DNA from: Paracoccaceae bacterium
GTDB taxonomy: Bacteria; Pseudomonadota; Alphaproteobacteria; Rhodobacterales; Rhodobacteraceae
Assembly: GCA_947504705.1 (NCBI GenBank)
Contig: CANNIA010000028.1
Coordinates: forward strand, 1 to 50,266
DNA: 50,266 nt
Direction of reading: 5' to 3'
Below are positions 8,012 through 15,190 of the stretch, piece after piece; positions within the stretch are counted from its first letter, which is position 1; the number at the start of each line of letters is the position of its first letter. Both the position numbers and the translations under genes were made by a program. The notes beneath the pieces are model-generated. The model was not told the origin of the DNA. It ran no database searches and saw only the letters and a program-made list of their open reading frames with translations.

Positions 8012-8689
8012 ATGTCCCCCCTCATTCCCCTTGGCCTTGCCTTTGCCACCCTCGGCCTTTGGCTGGGCTGGCGACTGATCACCGAAAGCCGCGCCCGCAC
8101 CGCCGCCCGTGCCGCCTATTTCAGCGCGCTGAAACCCCTGTTCGACGGCGGCGAGACGCGCCTGCAACCCACCGGCTTTCCCCGGATGACCGGTAAGCGC
8201 GGCGCCATTTCCTTCGACCTTCAGGTCATCCCTGACACGCTGACCTTCCGCAAGCTTCCAGCCCTCTGGGTTCTTGTAACCCTGCCCGAACCCCTGCCGC
8301 TGACGGCCACGCTTGATCTGATGGCCCGCCCTGCTGGCAACGAGCCGTTCAGCCATTTCTCTGACCTGCCGCATATGCTGCCCACCCCGCCTGGGCTGCC
8401 AGCGCATGTTGCCGTCCGCACCGATGACGCGACCCGCATTCCGCCCGCCGATCTTCTTGCCCGGCATGCCGATCTGTTCCTTGGCGACGCGGTCAAGGAA
8501 CTGGTGATCTCTCCCAAAGGCCTGCGGATCGTGGTGCTTGCAGAGGAGGCCGACCGGGGCCGCTATCTGATTTTCCGCGAGGCGGAGATGGGCATGACCC
8601 CGCTTGACCCCGCCCGCCTGACGCCGCTCCTCGACAGGCTGCGCGCGATCCGCGAGGATGTGCTGACCCTAACCAAGGACACCGCATGA
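8012..8689 (+). CDS. Membrane-anchored protein of unknown function
   Basis: This is a 225-residue protein with one N-terminal hydrophobic helix (PLIPLGLAFATLGLWLGWRL), followed by an arginine-rich turn and a soluble domain of about 190 residues with mixed secondary structure (for example ISFDLQVIPDTLTF and LWVLVTLPEPLPL). It is probably anchored in the inner membrane. The start is the ATG at 8012, after the GC-rich hairpin; a longer reading would begin inside the permease. Its stop overlaps the start of the next gene (ATGA at 8686-8689), so the two are co-translated. I do not recognise the family, and no link to methylamine use is shown by the sequence. Confidence 0.7.
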   Translation: MSPLIPLGLAFATLGLWLGWRLITESRARTAARAAYFSALKPLFDGGETRLQPTGFPRMTGKRGAISFDLQVIPDTLTFRKLPALWVLVTLPEPLPLTATLDLMARPAGNEPFSHFSDLPHMLPTPPGLPAHVAVRTDDATRIPPADLLARHADLFLGDAVKELVISPKGLRIVVLAEEADRGRYLIFREAEMGMTPLDPARLTPLLDRLRAIREDVLTLTKDTA

Positions 8690-8961
8690 AGCCGCCGATC
8701 AACGCCCGCCTTGTGCTTGCCGTCGCCCTGATCCTTCCCGGCATGGGCCAAGTCCTGAACCGCCAGCCGGTGCGTGGTCTGGTGTTCGTCTGCTTCGCGG
8801 TGTTGCTGGGCGCTTTCACCCTTAAAACCGCCGCGCCGGATGTATCCTTTGTCGGCAAGGTGTCTGGCGCGATCTTCGTCTGGGCGATGGCGGTCCTTGA
8901 CGCCTACAAGACCGCCCGCATCCGGCAAGCCGTCTGGGATCACGCGCAGCGCAAGCCATAG
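8686..8961 (+). CDS. Small membrane protein of unknown function
   Basis: This is a 91-residue protein with two or three hydrophobic segments (about LVLAVALILPGMGQVLN, GLVFVCFAVLLGAFTL and VSGAIFVWAMAVLDAY). The PGMGQVLNRQPVRGLVF pattern is similar to small DUF5683/TM2-like proteins, where a Gly/Pro turn joins two helices. It overlaps the upstream gene by 4 bp and ends at a strong double hairpin, so it is the last gene of the rightward run. No function can be assigned. Confidence 0.65.
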   Translation: MKPPINARLVLAVALILPGMGQVLNRQPVRGLVFVCFAVLLGAFTLKTAAPDVSFVGKVSGAIFVWAMAVLDAYKTARIRQAVWDHAQRKP

Positions 8962-8970
8962 GGCGCTACC

Positions 8971-9012
8971 AAATTCCTTCGAAGGAATTTGCAAGAGTTT
9001 TCGAAAACTCTT
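8971..9012. terminator. Double perfect-palindrome terminator between convergent genes
   Basis: Two perfect 20-bp palindromes stand side by side: AAATTCCTTCGAAGGAATTT (8971-8990) and AAGAGTTTTCGAAAACTCTT (8993-9012). They are flanked by matching GGCGC and GCGCC. The structure sits between the convergent ends of the small membrane gene and the XRE-cupin gene. The A/T-rich stem bases can act as U-tracts in either direction. Relatives lie at 31059-31106, 38329-38375 and 42318-42343. Confidence 0.8.
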
Positions 9013-9018
9013 GGCGCC

Positions 9019-9678
9019 TCAGCCCTGCGGATAGGCAATCACCGACAGATAGCGCGCCGGCAGTTTGACCAGGCCTTCCGGCCCATGCGGCGCATCGGCG
9101 TCAAAGAACAGGCTGTCACCGGGTTTCAAAGGATAAATCTCATCGCCGTGGCGGTAATCAACCTCGCCTTCCAGCATGTACAACAGCTCCAGCCCCTCGT
9201 GCTGAAAGGCCGGGAAGGTGTCGCTCTCGGTCGTGAGCGTGATGATATAGGGTTCCACCACCACGCCCGAGCTGTTCGACCCGATATGGCCGAGCAAGTT
9301 GTACTGGTGCCCCGCTCGCGTGCCACGGCGTTCAATCTCGATATGCGCGCCCGCCTTCACATGCTGGGCGTCGCGACGTTCCTCGTAGCTTTTGAAAAAC
9401 GCAGTCACCGGGACCGAAAACGCGTGGCTAAGGACCTGCAAGGTCGTCAAACTGGGTGAGGTATTGCCGTTCTCGATCTTTGACAGCATCCCGATCGACA
9501 GGCCCGTGACTGCCGCCAGATCGGCCACCGTCATCCCCTGCTGGCGGCGAAAGGTTCGCACTTCGCGGCCGATCGCGGCCTCAAGGTTGCGCTCGGTGAT
9601 TTCGCGCACCCGATGCGGGTCCTGGTCGAATGCTGGCTTGCCGCGTGGCAGGCTTGCGATGGCGTCCCCGTCCGACAT
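9019..9678 (-). CDS. XRE-family regulator with C-terminal cupin domain, probable regulator of the methylamine genes
   Basis: The 219-residue protein has a helix-turn-helix at about residues 34-90 (VRTFRRQQGMTVADLAAVTG, then SIGMLSKIENGNTSPSL) and a cupin_2 domain at about residues 140-215 (FQHEGLELLYMLEGEV, then YPLKPGDSLFFDADAPHG). This layout is typical of regulators that sense small amines, amino acids or their breakdown products, such as PuuR-type proteins. It lies directly downstream of mgdD and opposite the permease operon. Three TTCCC/GGAAA sites cover the 45 bp upstream of its start codon, suggesting autoregulation, and similar sites occur in the mgsA-permease divergent promoter. Ligand and mode (repressor or activator) are not known. 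Confidence 0.85.
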   Translation of the reverse strand: MSDGDAIASLPRGKPAFDQDPHRVREITERNLEAAIGREVRTFRRQQGMTVADLAAVTGLSIGMLSKIENGNTSPSLTTLQVLSHAFSVPVTAFFKSYEERRDAQHVKAGAHIEIERRGTRAGHQYNLLGHIGSNSSGVVVEPYIITLTTESDTFPAFQHEGLELLYMLEGEVDYRHGDEIYPLKPGDSLFFDADAPHGPEGLVKLPARYLSVIAYPQG

Positions 9679-9683
9679 GCTGA

Positions 9684-9721
9684 TTTCCCTGACAGTTCCC
9701 TGAATTTTTACTATCAGGAAA
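9684..9721. promoter_or_regulatory. Putative autoregulatory operator of the XRE-cupin gene
   Basis: Two direct sites, TTTCCCTGA (9684-9692) and TTCCCTGA (9696-9703), are followed by an inverted TCAGGAAA (9714-9721). The spacing from 9696 to 9714 makes an inverted pair with one mismatch. The cluster lies in the 67-bp gap between mgdD and the regulator gene and so in the regulator's own promoter. Confidence 0.55.
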
Positions 9722-9745
9722 CACCAGTTTCATCAAGCCAAACCC

Positions 9746-10309
9746 TCACCAGGCAGAGTGTGCGGCAGCCTCCAGCGCATGCAACAGGCTTTTCGCACTG
9801 GACCGCGGCCCGTAAAGCCGCGCCGTTCCGCGACCGTGCTTGATCAGATAGCAGCCCAGATGCTCGACCATCGTGCGTGTCGCATAGCCAACAACCACCG
9901 CCGGGAAATCGACATTGCACAGCCGCTCCAGCAACGGCGCAAGATCCGGCGCAAGCAGGTCAAAGGCAACCCAGGCATCCGTCTGTTCGGTCACGCTGGC
10001 TGCATCGCCCAGCGCCTGCTTCAGCACCTCTGCAATCAGCTCATGACTGGCAAAGGGGGCCTCGACCAGCCACATTTCGGGCGCGGTCCAGAAGGCAGCA
10101 TAAACTTCGCCCGAAGCATGCCGGGCGGCCTCCGGCAGCGGCAAGCCGATCGTTTCGGCCGCCTTCGCCAGATCGCCCATCCGCCCCCGCCGCGCCGCAA
10201 CTGAAGCCAGGGCCACATCGAACCGCTCGGTCACCACCAGCGCCCCGACCATAACTTGCAAGGGGTCATGTGCCCCAAGCGCCGTCCTTGCTTTCAGCGC
10301 ATTAGCCAC
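9746..10309 (-). CDS. mgdD: N-methylglutamate dehydrogenase subunit D (sarcosine oxidase gamma-like)
   Basis: The 187-residue protein matches the gamma subunit of heterotetrameric sarcosine oxidase (SoxG family). In the pathway it is the structural subunit of N-methylglutamate dehydrogenase, which oxidises N-methylglutamate to glutamate and a formaldehyde-level unit. The start is the GTG at 10309, behind AAGGGGAG and overlapping the mgdC stop by 8 bp. A longer reading to 10438 lies wholly inside mgdC. Sequence features include the GcvT-like pieces WLVEAPFASHELIAEVLKQAL and VWVAFDLLAPDLAPLL-like segments near the middle. It is the last mgd gene and is followed 67 bp later by the XRE-cupin regulator in the same direction. 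Confidence 0.82.
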   Translation of the reverse strand: MANALKARTALGAHDPLQVMVGALVVTERFDVALASVAARRGRMGDLAKAAETIGLPLPEAARHASGEVYAAFWTAPEMWLVEAPFASHELIAEVLKQALGDAASVTEQTDAWVAFDLLAPDLAPLLERLCNVDFPAVVVGYATRTMVEHLGCYLIKHGRGTARLYGPRSSAKSLLHALEAAAHSAW

Positions 10310-13214
10310 GAAGACGCTCCCCTTCCGGATCGAACATATGGGGGCTGATGATCTCGACCTCGGTATCCAGACCGCCCACCAGATTGACCGCCCGCATCCG
10401 GGTGCCAATCTTCTTGTCGCCGCCCTTAAGATAGCCAAGGGCGATATCGCAGCCCAGATGCGGACTATAGACCTTCGAGGTCAGCCACCCCCCATCATTC
10501 GCCGCCACCGGCGCTGCGCCGATCTCAAGGAAGTGACTGCCCGCCACCAGCTTGGCCGCAGGGTTAACCGGCTTGACGCCCACCAGACGATAGCCGTTCT
10601 CTTCAACCATACCTTCGCGCTGCGACAGGACCATGCCGATGGAGTCCTTCTTCTTCGACACCATTTTGCCCAGACCCATGTTCAGAGCGGTCGACTGCCC
10701 ATTCAACTCGCCCCCCGCGACATGGCCCTTCTCGATCCGCATGACGCCCAAGGCTTCGGTGCCATAGACCACCGGGTCGAACTCCGCCCCCTTGGCCAGC
10801 ATCTCGCGCAGCAGCGCGTCGCCATAGCGGGTGGGGACCGCGATTTCATAGGCCAGCTCGCCCGAGAACGAGATCCGGAACAACCGCGCCCGCAGGCCGC
10901 CAACGGTGATGTTCCCCGCCCCCATATAGGGGAAGGCCGCGTCCGAGATGTCCTGATCGACCACCTTCTCCAGCAGCTTCCGCGCATTCGGTCCGGCGAC
11001 CGAGAACTGCGCCCAAGCTTCGGTGGTCGAAATCAGCTGCACGTCCATATCCGGCCACAGGCACTGACGGCAAAACTCCAGATGCCGGAAGACTGTAACC
11101 GCATTGGCCGTGGTGGTGGTCATCACATATTCATTCTCGCCCATCCGGGCCGTGGTGCCATCGTCGAACACCATCCCGTCTTCGCGCAGCACCAGCCCAT
11201 AGCGGCACTTGCCGACCGGCACCGTGCTGAAGGTGTTGGCATAAACCTTGTCCAGAAACGCCCCCGCATCGGTGCCCTGAATGTCGATCTTGCCCAGCGT
11301 GGTCACGTCGCAGATGCCGACCGACTTGCGCGTTGCCAGCACCTCGCGGTCGACCGACTGCCGCCATTCCGTCTCACCCGATTTGGGCACCCACTGCGTC
11401 CGCAGCCACATGCCGACCTCGACAAAGAACGCGCCTTGTTCGACGGCCCAATGATGGCTTGGCGTCAGGCGCGTCGGCTTGAATTCCGTGCCCCGCGACC
11501 GGCCTGCCAGCGTGCCCATGGCAACAGGGGTATAGGGCGGCCGGTAGATCGTCGTCCCCGTCTCGGGGATCGACCGCCCGGTCAGCTCTGCCATCACCGC
11601 AAGGCCGATCACGTTGCCGGTCTTGCCCTGATCCGTCGCCATCCCCAGCGTGGTATAGCGTTTCAGATGCTCGACCGAACTGAAGTTCTCCTGATGCGCC
11701 AGCTTCACGTCCTTGACCGTGACGTCATTCTGCTGGTCGATCCAGGCCCGGCCCTTGCCGTGATGGACATGCCAAAGCGGCGTGACGCGGACCGGAGCAT
11801 CCTCTGCCTCGGGGAGACTGTCCGCCTTTGCCGTCTTGCCCAGATCCGTCAGTGCCGCAATCGCCTGCGCCTGACCTTGGGCCAGCGCTGCATGGGTCGA
11901 CAACCCACCCGCCGCCGCCCCGGCCACCAACAGGCCCGTAGGCCCATCGGCCCCCGGAACGAAACCCGCGATCTCCTCGTTCCAGACCGGGCGCGAGCGG
12001 TGATGCGAATGAACGTTCACATTCGGGTTCCAACCGCCTGAGACTCCCAGCGCATCAACCCCAATCGTCCGCGTCCGGCCCGCAGAGTCACGGATCGTCA
12101 CAGACTTCAGTCCAAGCTTACCTTTGGTGTCGATGACCTCATCGCCATCGCGAGAGTCGATGACCGCGACCACCTCAAGGCCCTTGGCTTTCAGGTCCGC
12201 AGCCGTCCGCAACCCGTCATCGTTGTTGGTGAAAACCGCAACCCGTTCGCCTGCCTTCACACCCCAGCGGTTGGCATAGGCCCTGAGAGACCCCGCCAGC
12301 ATGATCCCCGGCCGGTCGTTGTTCTCGAACGCAATCGGCCGCTCCGTCGCCCCCGCCGCAAGGATCGCGCGCTTGGAGTAAATGCGCCACAGCACCTGCC
12401 GCGGCTTGCCCGCCATGGGCACGGCAAGGTGATCCGACACCCGCTCCACCGCGCCATAGATGCCGTGGTCAAACGCCCCGATCACGGTCGTGCGCACCAT
12501 CAACCGCACGTTGGGCAGCGTCGAAAGTTCCGCCAGAACCCCAGCCGCCCAATCCGCGCCTAACTTGCCGCCGACCGCAAAAGTCTCGGCATTCAACCGC
12601 CCGCCCATGCGGAAATCCTCGTCCGCCAGGACCACCCGCGCACCCGCCCGCCCCGCTGTCAGCGCCGCCATCAACCCCGCAGGACCAGCGCCGATGACCA
12701 GCAGATCGCAGTGCAGGAAGCCCTTCTCATACTCATCCGGGTCCTCCTCGCGGCTGACCGAACCAAGCCCCGCCGCGCGACGGATGATCGGCTCATAAAG
12801 CTTTTCCCAGAAGGACTTGGGCCACATGAAGGTCTTGTAGTAGAACCCCGCCGCAAAGAAGGTCGACAGCCGATCATTGATCCCCATCGCGTCAAAGCGA
12901 AGGCTCGGCCAGCGGTTCTGGCTTTTCGCTTCCAGCCCGTCATAAAGCTCGGCCACTGTCGCCCGCGTGTTCGGCTCCTGCCGCCCGCCCGTGCGCAATT
13001 CGACCAGCGCATTCGGTTCCTCCGATCCCGCCGACAAAGGCCCCCGCGGTCGGTGATACTTGAAGCTGCGTCCCATCAGCTGCACGCCATTGGCCAGCAG
13101 CGCCGACGCCAACGTATCGCCCGGATGCCCCTGATAAGGCAGCCCGTCGAAATGGAAGCGAAGCGTCTTCGACCGTTCGATCTGGCCGCCCGCGATGCGA
13201 TGCGACTGGCTCAT
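10302..13214 (-). CDS. mgdC: N-methylglutamate dehydrogenase subunit C (sarcosine oxidase alpha-like)
   Basis: This is a 970-residue protein of the sarcosine oxidase alpha-subunit family. Domains in order are: an N-terminal 2Fe-2S-type fold (residues about 15-105, FDGLPYQGHPGDTLASALLA); an NAD/FAD-binding Rossmann domain (DLLVIGAGPAGLMAALTAGR, about 168-190); an HcaA2-like domain; and a C-terminal GcvT/aminomethyltransferase domain (from about 590) that binds folate in relatives. In sarcosine oxidase this domain passes the methyl-derived carbon to tetrahydrofolate as methylene-THF. The same is expected for N-methylglutamate. The gene overlaps mgdB by 4 bp and mgdD by 8 bp. Alone it could be soxA. 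Together with gmaS and mgsABC, mgdC is the better call. Confidence 0.88.
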   Translation of the reverse strand: MSQSHRIAGGQIERSKTLRFHFDGLPYQGHPGDTLASALLANGVQLMGRSFKYHRPRGPLSAGSEEPNALVELRTGGRQEPNTRATVAELYDGLEAKSQNRWPSLRFDAMGINDRLSTFFAAGFYYKTFMWPKSFWEKLYEPIIRRAAGLGSVSREEDPDEYEKGFLHCDLLVIGAGPAGLMAALTAGRAGARVVLADEDFRMGGRLNAETFAVGGKLGADWAAGVLAELSTLPNVRLMVRTTVIGAFDHGIYGAVERVSDHLAVPMAGKPRQVLWRIYSKRAILAAGATERPIAFENNDRPGIMLAGSLRAYANRWGVKAGERVAVFTNNDDGLRTAADLKAKGLEVVAVIDSRDGDEVIDTKGKLGLKSVTIRDSAGRTRTIGVDALGVSGGWNPNVNVHSHHRSRPVWNEEIAGFVPGADGPTGLLVAGAAAGGLSTHAALAQGQAQAIAALTDLGKTAKADSLPEAEDAPVRVTPLWHVHHGKGRAWIDQQNDVTVKDVKLAHQENFSSVEHLKRYTTLGMATDQGKTGNVIGLAVMAELTGRSIPETGTTIYRPPYTPVAMGTLAGRSRGTEFKPTRLTPSHHWAVEQGAFFVEVGMWLRTQWVPKSGETEWRQSVDREVLATRKSVGICDVTTLGKIDIQGTDAGAFLDKVYANTFSTVPVGKCRYGLVLREDGMVFDDGTTARMGENEYVMTTTTANAVTVFRHLEFCRQCLWPDMDVQLISTTEAWAQFSVAGPNARKLLEKVVDQDISDAAFPYMGAGNITVGGLRARLFRISFSGELAYEIAVPTRYGDALLREMLAKGAEFDPVVYGTEALGVMRIEKGHVAGGELNGQSTALNMGLGKMVSKKKDSIGMVLSQREGMVEENGYRLVGVKPVNPAAKLVAGSHFLEIGAAPVAANDGGWLTSKVYSPHLGCDIALGYLKGGDKKIGTRMRAVNLVGGLDTEVEIISPHMFDPEGERLRG

Positions 13215-13495
13215 TTCGTCCGCCCTTTCGCCCGCGCTACATCGCGCGCAAGTTCGACCTTGGTGATCTCATGCGTCACCGTGTTCCGCGTGACCACCAG
13301 CCAGGACCGGTCGCCCTGTTCGTGATACCATAGCTCGCGATGCGCCCCCGCCGGGTTGTCGCGGTTGTAGGCATAGTCATGAAACGCCTCGATCCCGGCG
13401 GTCATTCCGTCGGGGCGGTCGATGAGGCTTTCGTCGCCCAGATAGACGAATTCCTGCGCGTCGCGGGGCCCCAGGATCGGATGATGAATGATCAT
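13211..13495 (-). CDS. mgdB: N-methylglutamate dehydrogenase subunit B (sarcosine oxidase delta-like), without zinc-site cysteines
   Basis: The 94-residue protein is related to the delta subunit of heterotetrameric sarcosine oxidase. It shares the middle and end of the family (HDYAYNRDNPAGAHRELWYH, then SWLVVTRNTVTHEI). Classical delta subunits bind zinc through Cys residues near the N-terminus and one near residue 60. This protein contains no cysteine at all: the N-terminus reads MIIHHPILGPRDAQEF where an HCPxCG-type motif would be. It therefore cannot form the canonical zinc site. It lies 13 bp after mgdA and overlaps mgdC by 4 bp. Confidence 0.83.
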   Translation of the reverse strand: MIIHHPILGPRDAQEFVYLGDESLIDRPDGMTAGIEAFHDYAYNRDNPAGAHRELWYHEQGDRSWLVVTRNTVTHEITKVELARDVARAKGRTK

Positions 13496-13508
13496 TCGTA
13501 TTTGCCCT

Positions 13509-14759
13509 TCAATGCAGGTTCGGGGTCGCGCCTTGACCCTTTTCGTCGATCATCCGGCCCTTGAGGAACCGGTCGAACCGATAGGCCGTCGCGGTCTTGT
13601 GGGGTTCGTCCTTGGCCAGCAGATGCGCAAAGCACCAGCCAGAAGCCGGGGTCGCCTTGAACCCGCCATAGCACCAACCACCGTTGAAATAGAGCCCCTC
13701 GACATGCGTCTTGTCGATGATGGGTGATCCATCCATCGACATATCCATGATCCCGCCCCAGGCCCGCAACAGCCGCACCCGCCCAATCGCCGGCATCAGG
13801 GCCATGCCACCTTCGGCCACATCCTCGATCACCGGTAGGTTGCCGCGCTGGGCATAAGAGTTATAGCCGTCGATGTCGCCACCAAAGACCAGCCCGCCCT
13901 TGTCGGACTGCGAAACATAGAAATGCCCCGCGCCAAAGGTCATCACCCCGTCGATCAGCGGCTTCAGCCCCTCGCTGACAAAAGCCTGCAGAACGTGCGA
14001 TTCAATCGGCAGCCGCATCCCGGCATGCGCCATCACTTTCGACGATGACCCCGCCACCGCGACACCAACCTTCTTGGCCCCAATGAACCCGCGATTGGTC
14101 TCGACCCCAAGAATGCGGCCATTCTCGATCCGCATCCCCGTCACTTCGCAGTTCTGGATCAGATCGACCCCCCGCATGTCGGCCCCGCGCGCATAGCCCC
14201 AGGCCACCGCATCATGCCGCACCGTGCCGCCCCGCCGCTGCGCAATCGCACCCTTGATCGGGAAGCGGGAGTTGTCGAAGTTCAGCCAAGGGTAAAGCTT
14301 CCGCACATCCTCGCGGCTCAGAATCTCGGCGTCGGCGCCGTGCATGATCATTGCATTGGCCCGCCGGGTGAAGGCATCCCTTTGAGCGTCGGTGTGGATC
14401 AGATTGATGATCCCTCGCTGCGAAACCATGGCGTTGTAGTTGAAGTCCTGCTCCAGCCCTTCCCAAAGCTTCAGGCTGAATTCGTAGAAGGGCTCGTTGC
14501 CATCCAGAAGATAGTTCGACCGGATGATCGTGGTGTTCCGCCCCACGTTCCCACCGCCAAGATAGCCCTTTTCCAGCACCGCAATCCGGGCCTGCCCGAA
14601 TTCCTTTGCCAGATAATAGGCCGTCGCCAGCCCATGCCCGCCGCCACCGACGATGATGTAATCATAGTCGGCCTGCGGAGTAGGGTCGTGCCAGACGGGC
14701 TTCCAGCCCTTGTGGCCGGTCAGGGCCTCTTTTATCACGCGAAAACCGGAATAGCGCAC
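13509..14759 (-). CDS. mgdA: N-methylglutamate dehydrogenase subunit A (sarcosine oxidase beta-like)
   Basis: The 416-residue flavoprotein belongs to the DAO family and matches the beta subunit of sarcosine oxidase, the subunit that oxidises the N-methyl amino acid. The Rossmann motif is YIIVGGGGHGLATAYYLAKE (about residues 33-52). It is followed by the family signature GGGNVGRNTTIIRSNYLLDG, and near the C-terminus by GLYFNGGWCYGGFKATPASG. It is the first gene of mgdABCD. Upstream, TTTCCCCTG at 14773-14781 weakly resembles the operator motif seen elsewhere in the locus. The substrate (N-methylglutamate rather than sarcosine) is inferred from the mgs and gmaS genes. Confidence 0.88.
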   Translation of the reverse strand: MRYSGFRVIKEALTGHKGWKPVWHDPTPQADYDYIIVGGGGHGLATAYYLAKEFGQARIAVLEKGYLGGGNVGRNTTIIRSNYLLDGNEPFYEFSLKLWEGLEQDFNYNAMVSQRGIINLIHTDAQRDAFTRRANAMIMHGADAEILSREDVRKLYPWLNFDNSRFPIKGAIAQRRGGTVRHDAVAWGYARGADMRGVDLIQNCEVTGMRIENGRILGVETNRGFIGAKKVGVAVAGSSSKVMAHAGMRLPIESHVLQAFVSEGLKPLIDGVMTFGAGHFYVSQSDKGGLVFGGDIDGYNSYAQRGNLPVIEDVAEGGMALMPAIGRVRLLRAWGGIMDMSMDGSPIIDKTHVEGLYFNGGWCYGGFKATPASGWCFAHLLAKDEPHKTATAYRFDRFLKGRMIDEKGQGATPNLH

Positions 14760-14959
14760 GTGTGCCTCCCTCTTTCCCCTGTTCTAGGGTCTGGAGCGCA
14801 AGAAAACCCGTCCGTTTTCGCCACCCATCGGCACATTTCGGCCATGCTCGGGCCGGATAGCCCGGTAACCATGCATGCGCGGCGGCCTTTACAATTTGGC
14901 AAGGAATGCCCATCATTCTGGACATACGATATTGGAAATCCTTCAGGGTCCTCACCTTG

Positions 14960-14992
14960 AAAAAGCCCGGCGGAGTGTCAGCTCGGCCGGGC
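14960..14992 (-). terminator. Rho-independent terminator after the small membrane ORF
   Basis: Read on the minus strand, GCCCGGC and GCCGGGC pair around a 14-base loop and are followed by TTTTT (14960-14964). It is a textbook intrinsic terminator for the small leftward transcript. Confidence 0.85.
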
Positions 14993-15008
14993 ACCCTTCT
15001 TTTCAGGG

Positions 15009-15107
15009 TCAGCCCCCAATCAGAAGCCGGATGGCCGTGACCAGCAGCGTTCCCGCCGCAATCATGACCTTCCATCTACTATATTGGTTTTCGTTCAGTT
15101 TCCTCAC
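15009..15107 (-). CDS. Candidate 32-residue membrane peptide
   Basis: A short frame from the GTG at 15107 reads MRKLNENQYSRWK followed by the hydrophobic helix VMIAAGTLLVTAIRLLIGG and a stop. A GGAGG lies immediately upstream but overlaps the GTG, so the true start may be the CTG a few codons later or the ATG at VMIAAG. An intrinsic terminator follows 17 bp after the stop, so a transcript of the right size is very likely. Its promoter would lie between 15108 and 15190, after smc. Alternatively the transcript may be a small non-coding RNA. Confidence 0.5.
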   Translation of the reverse strand: MRKLNENQYSRWKVMIAAGTLLVTAIRLLIGG

Positions 15108-15190
15108 CTCCGTTCACCGCGCAGGATCGCGGCAGGATCAGAGCTAAAGAGACGCGGTTAACAAACCTATCCCATCGCTTCGGGGTGGCA

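Noticed and set aside
10338-12041. 567-codon rightward open frame opposite mgdC
   Set aside because: Antisense shadow of the sarcosine oxidase alpha-like gene, no family resemblance.
9746-14759. Reading mgdABCD as heterotetrameric sarcosine oxidase (soxBDAG)
   Set aside because: The sequences are of that family, but gmaS and mgsABC in the same locus and the Cys-free delta-like subunit favour N-methylglutamate dehydrogenase. No glyA, folD or purU-type genes are adjacent.
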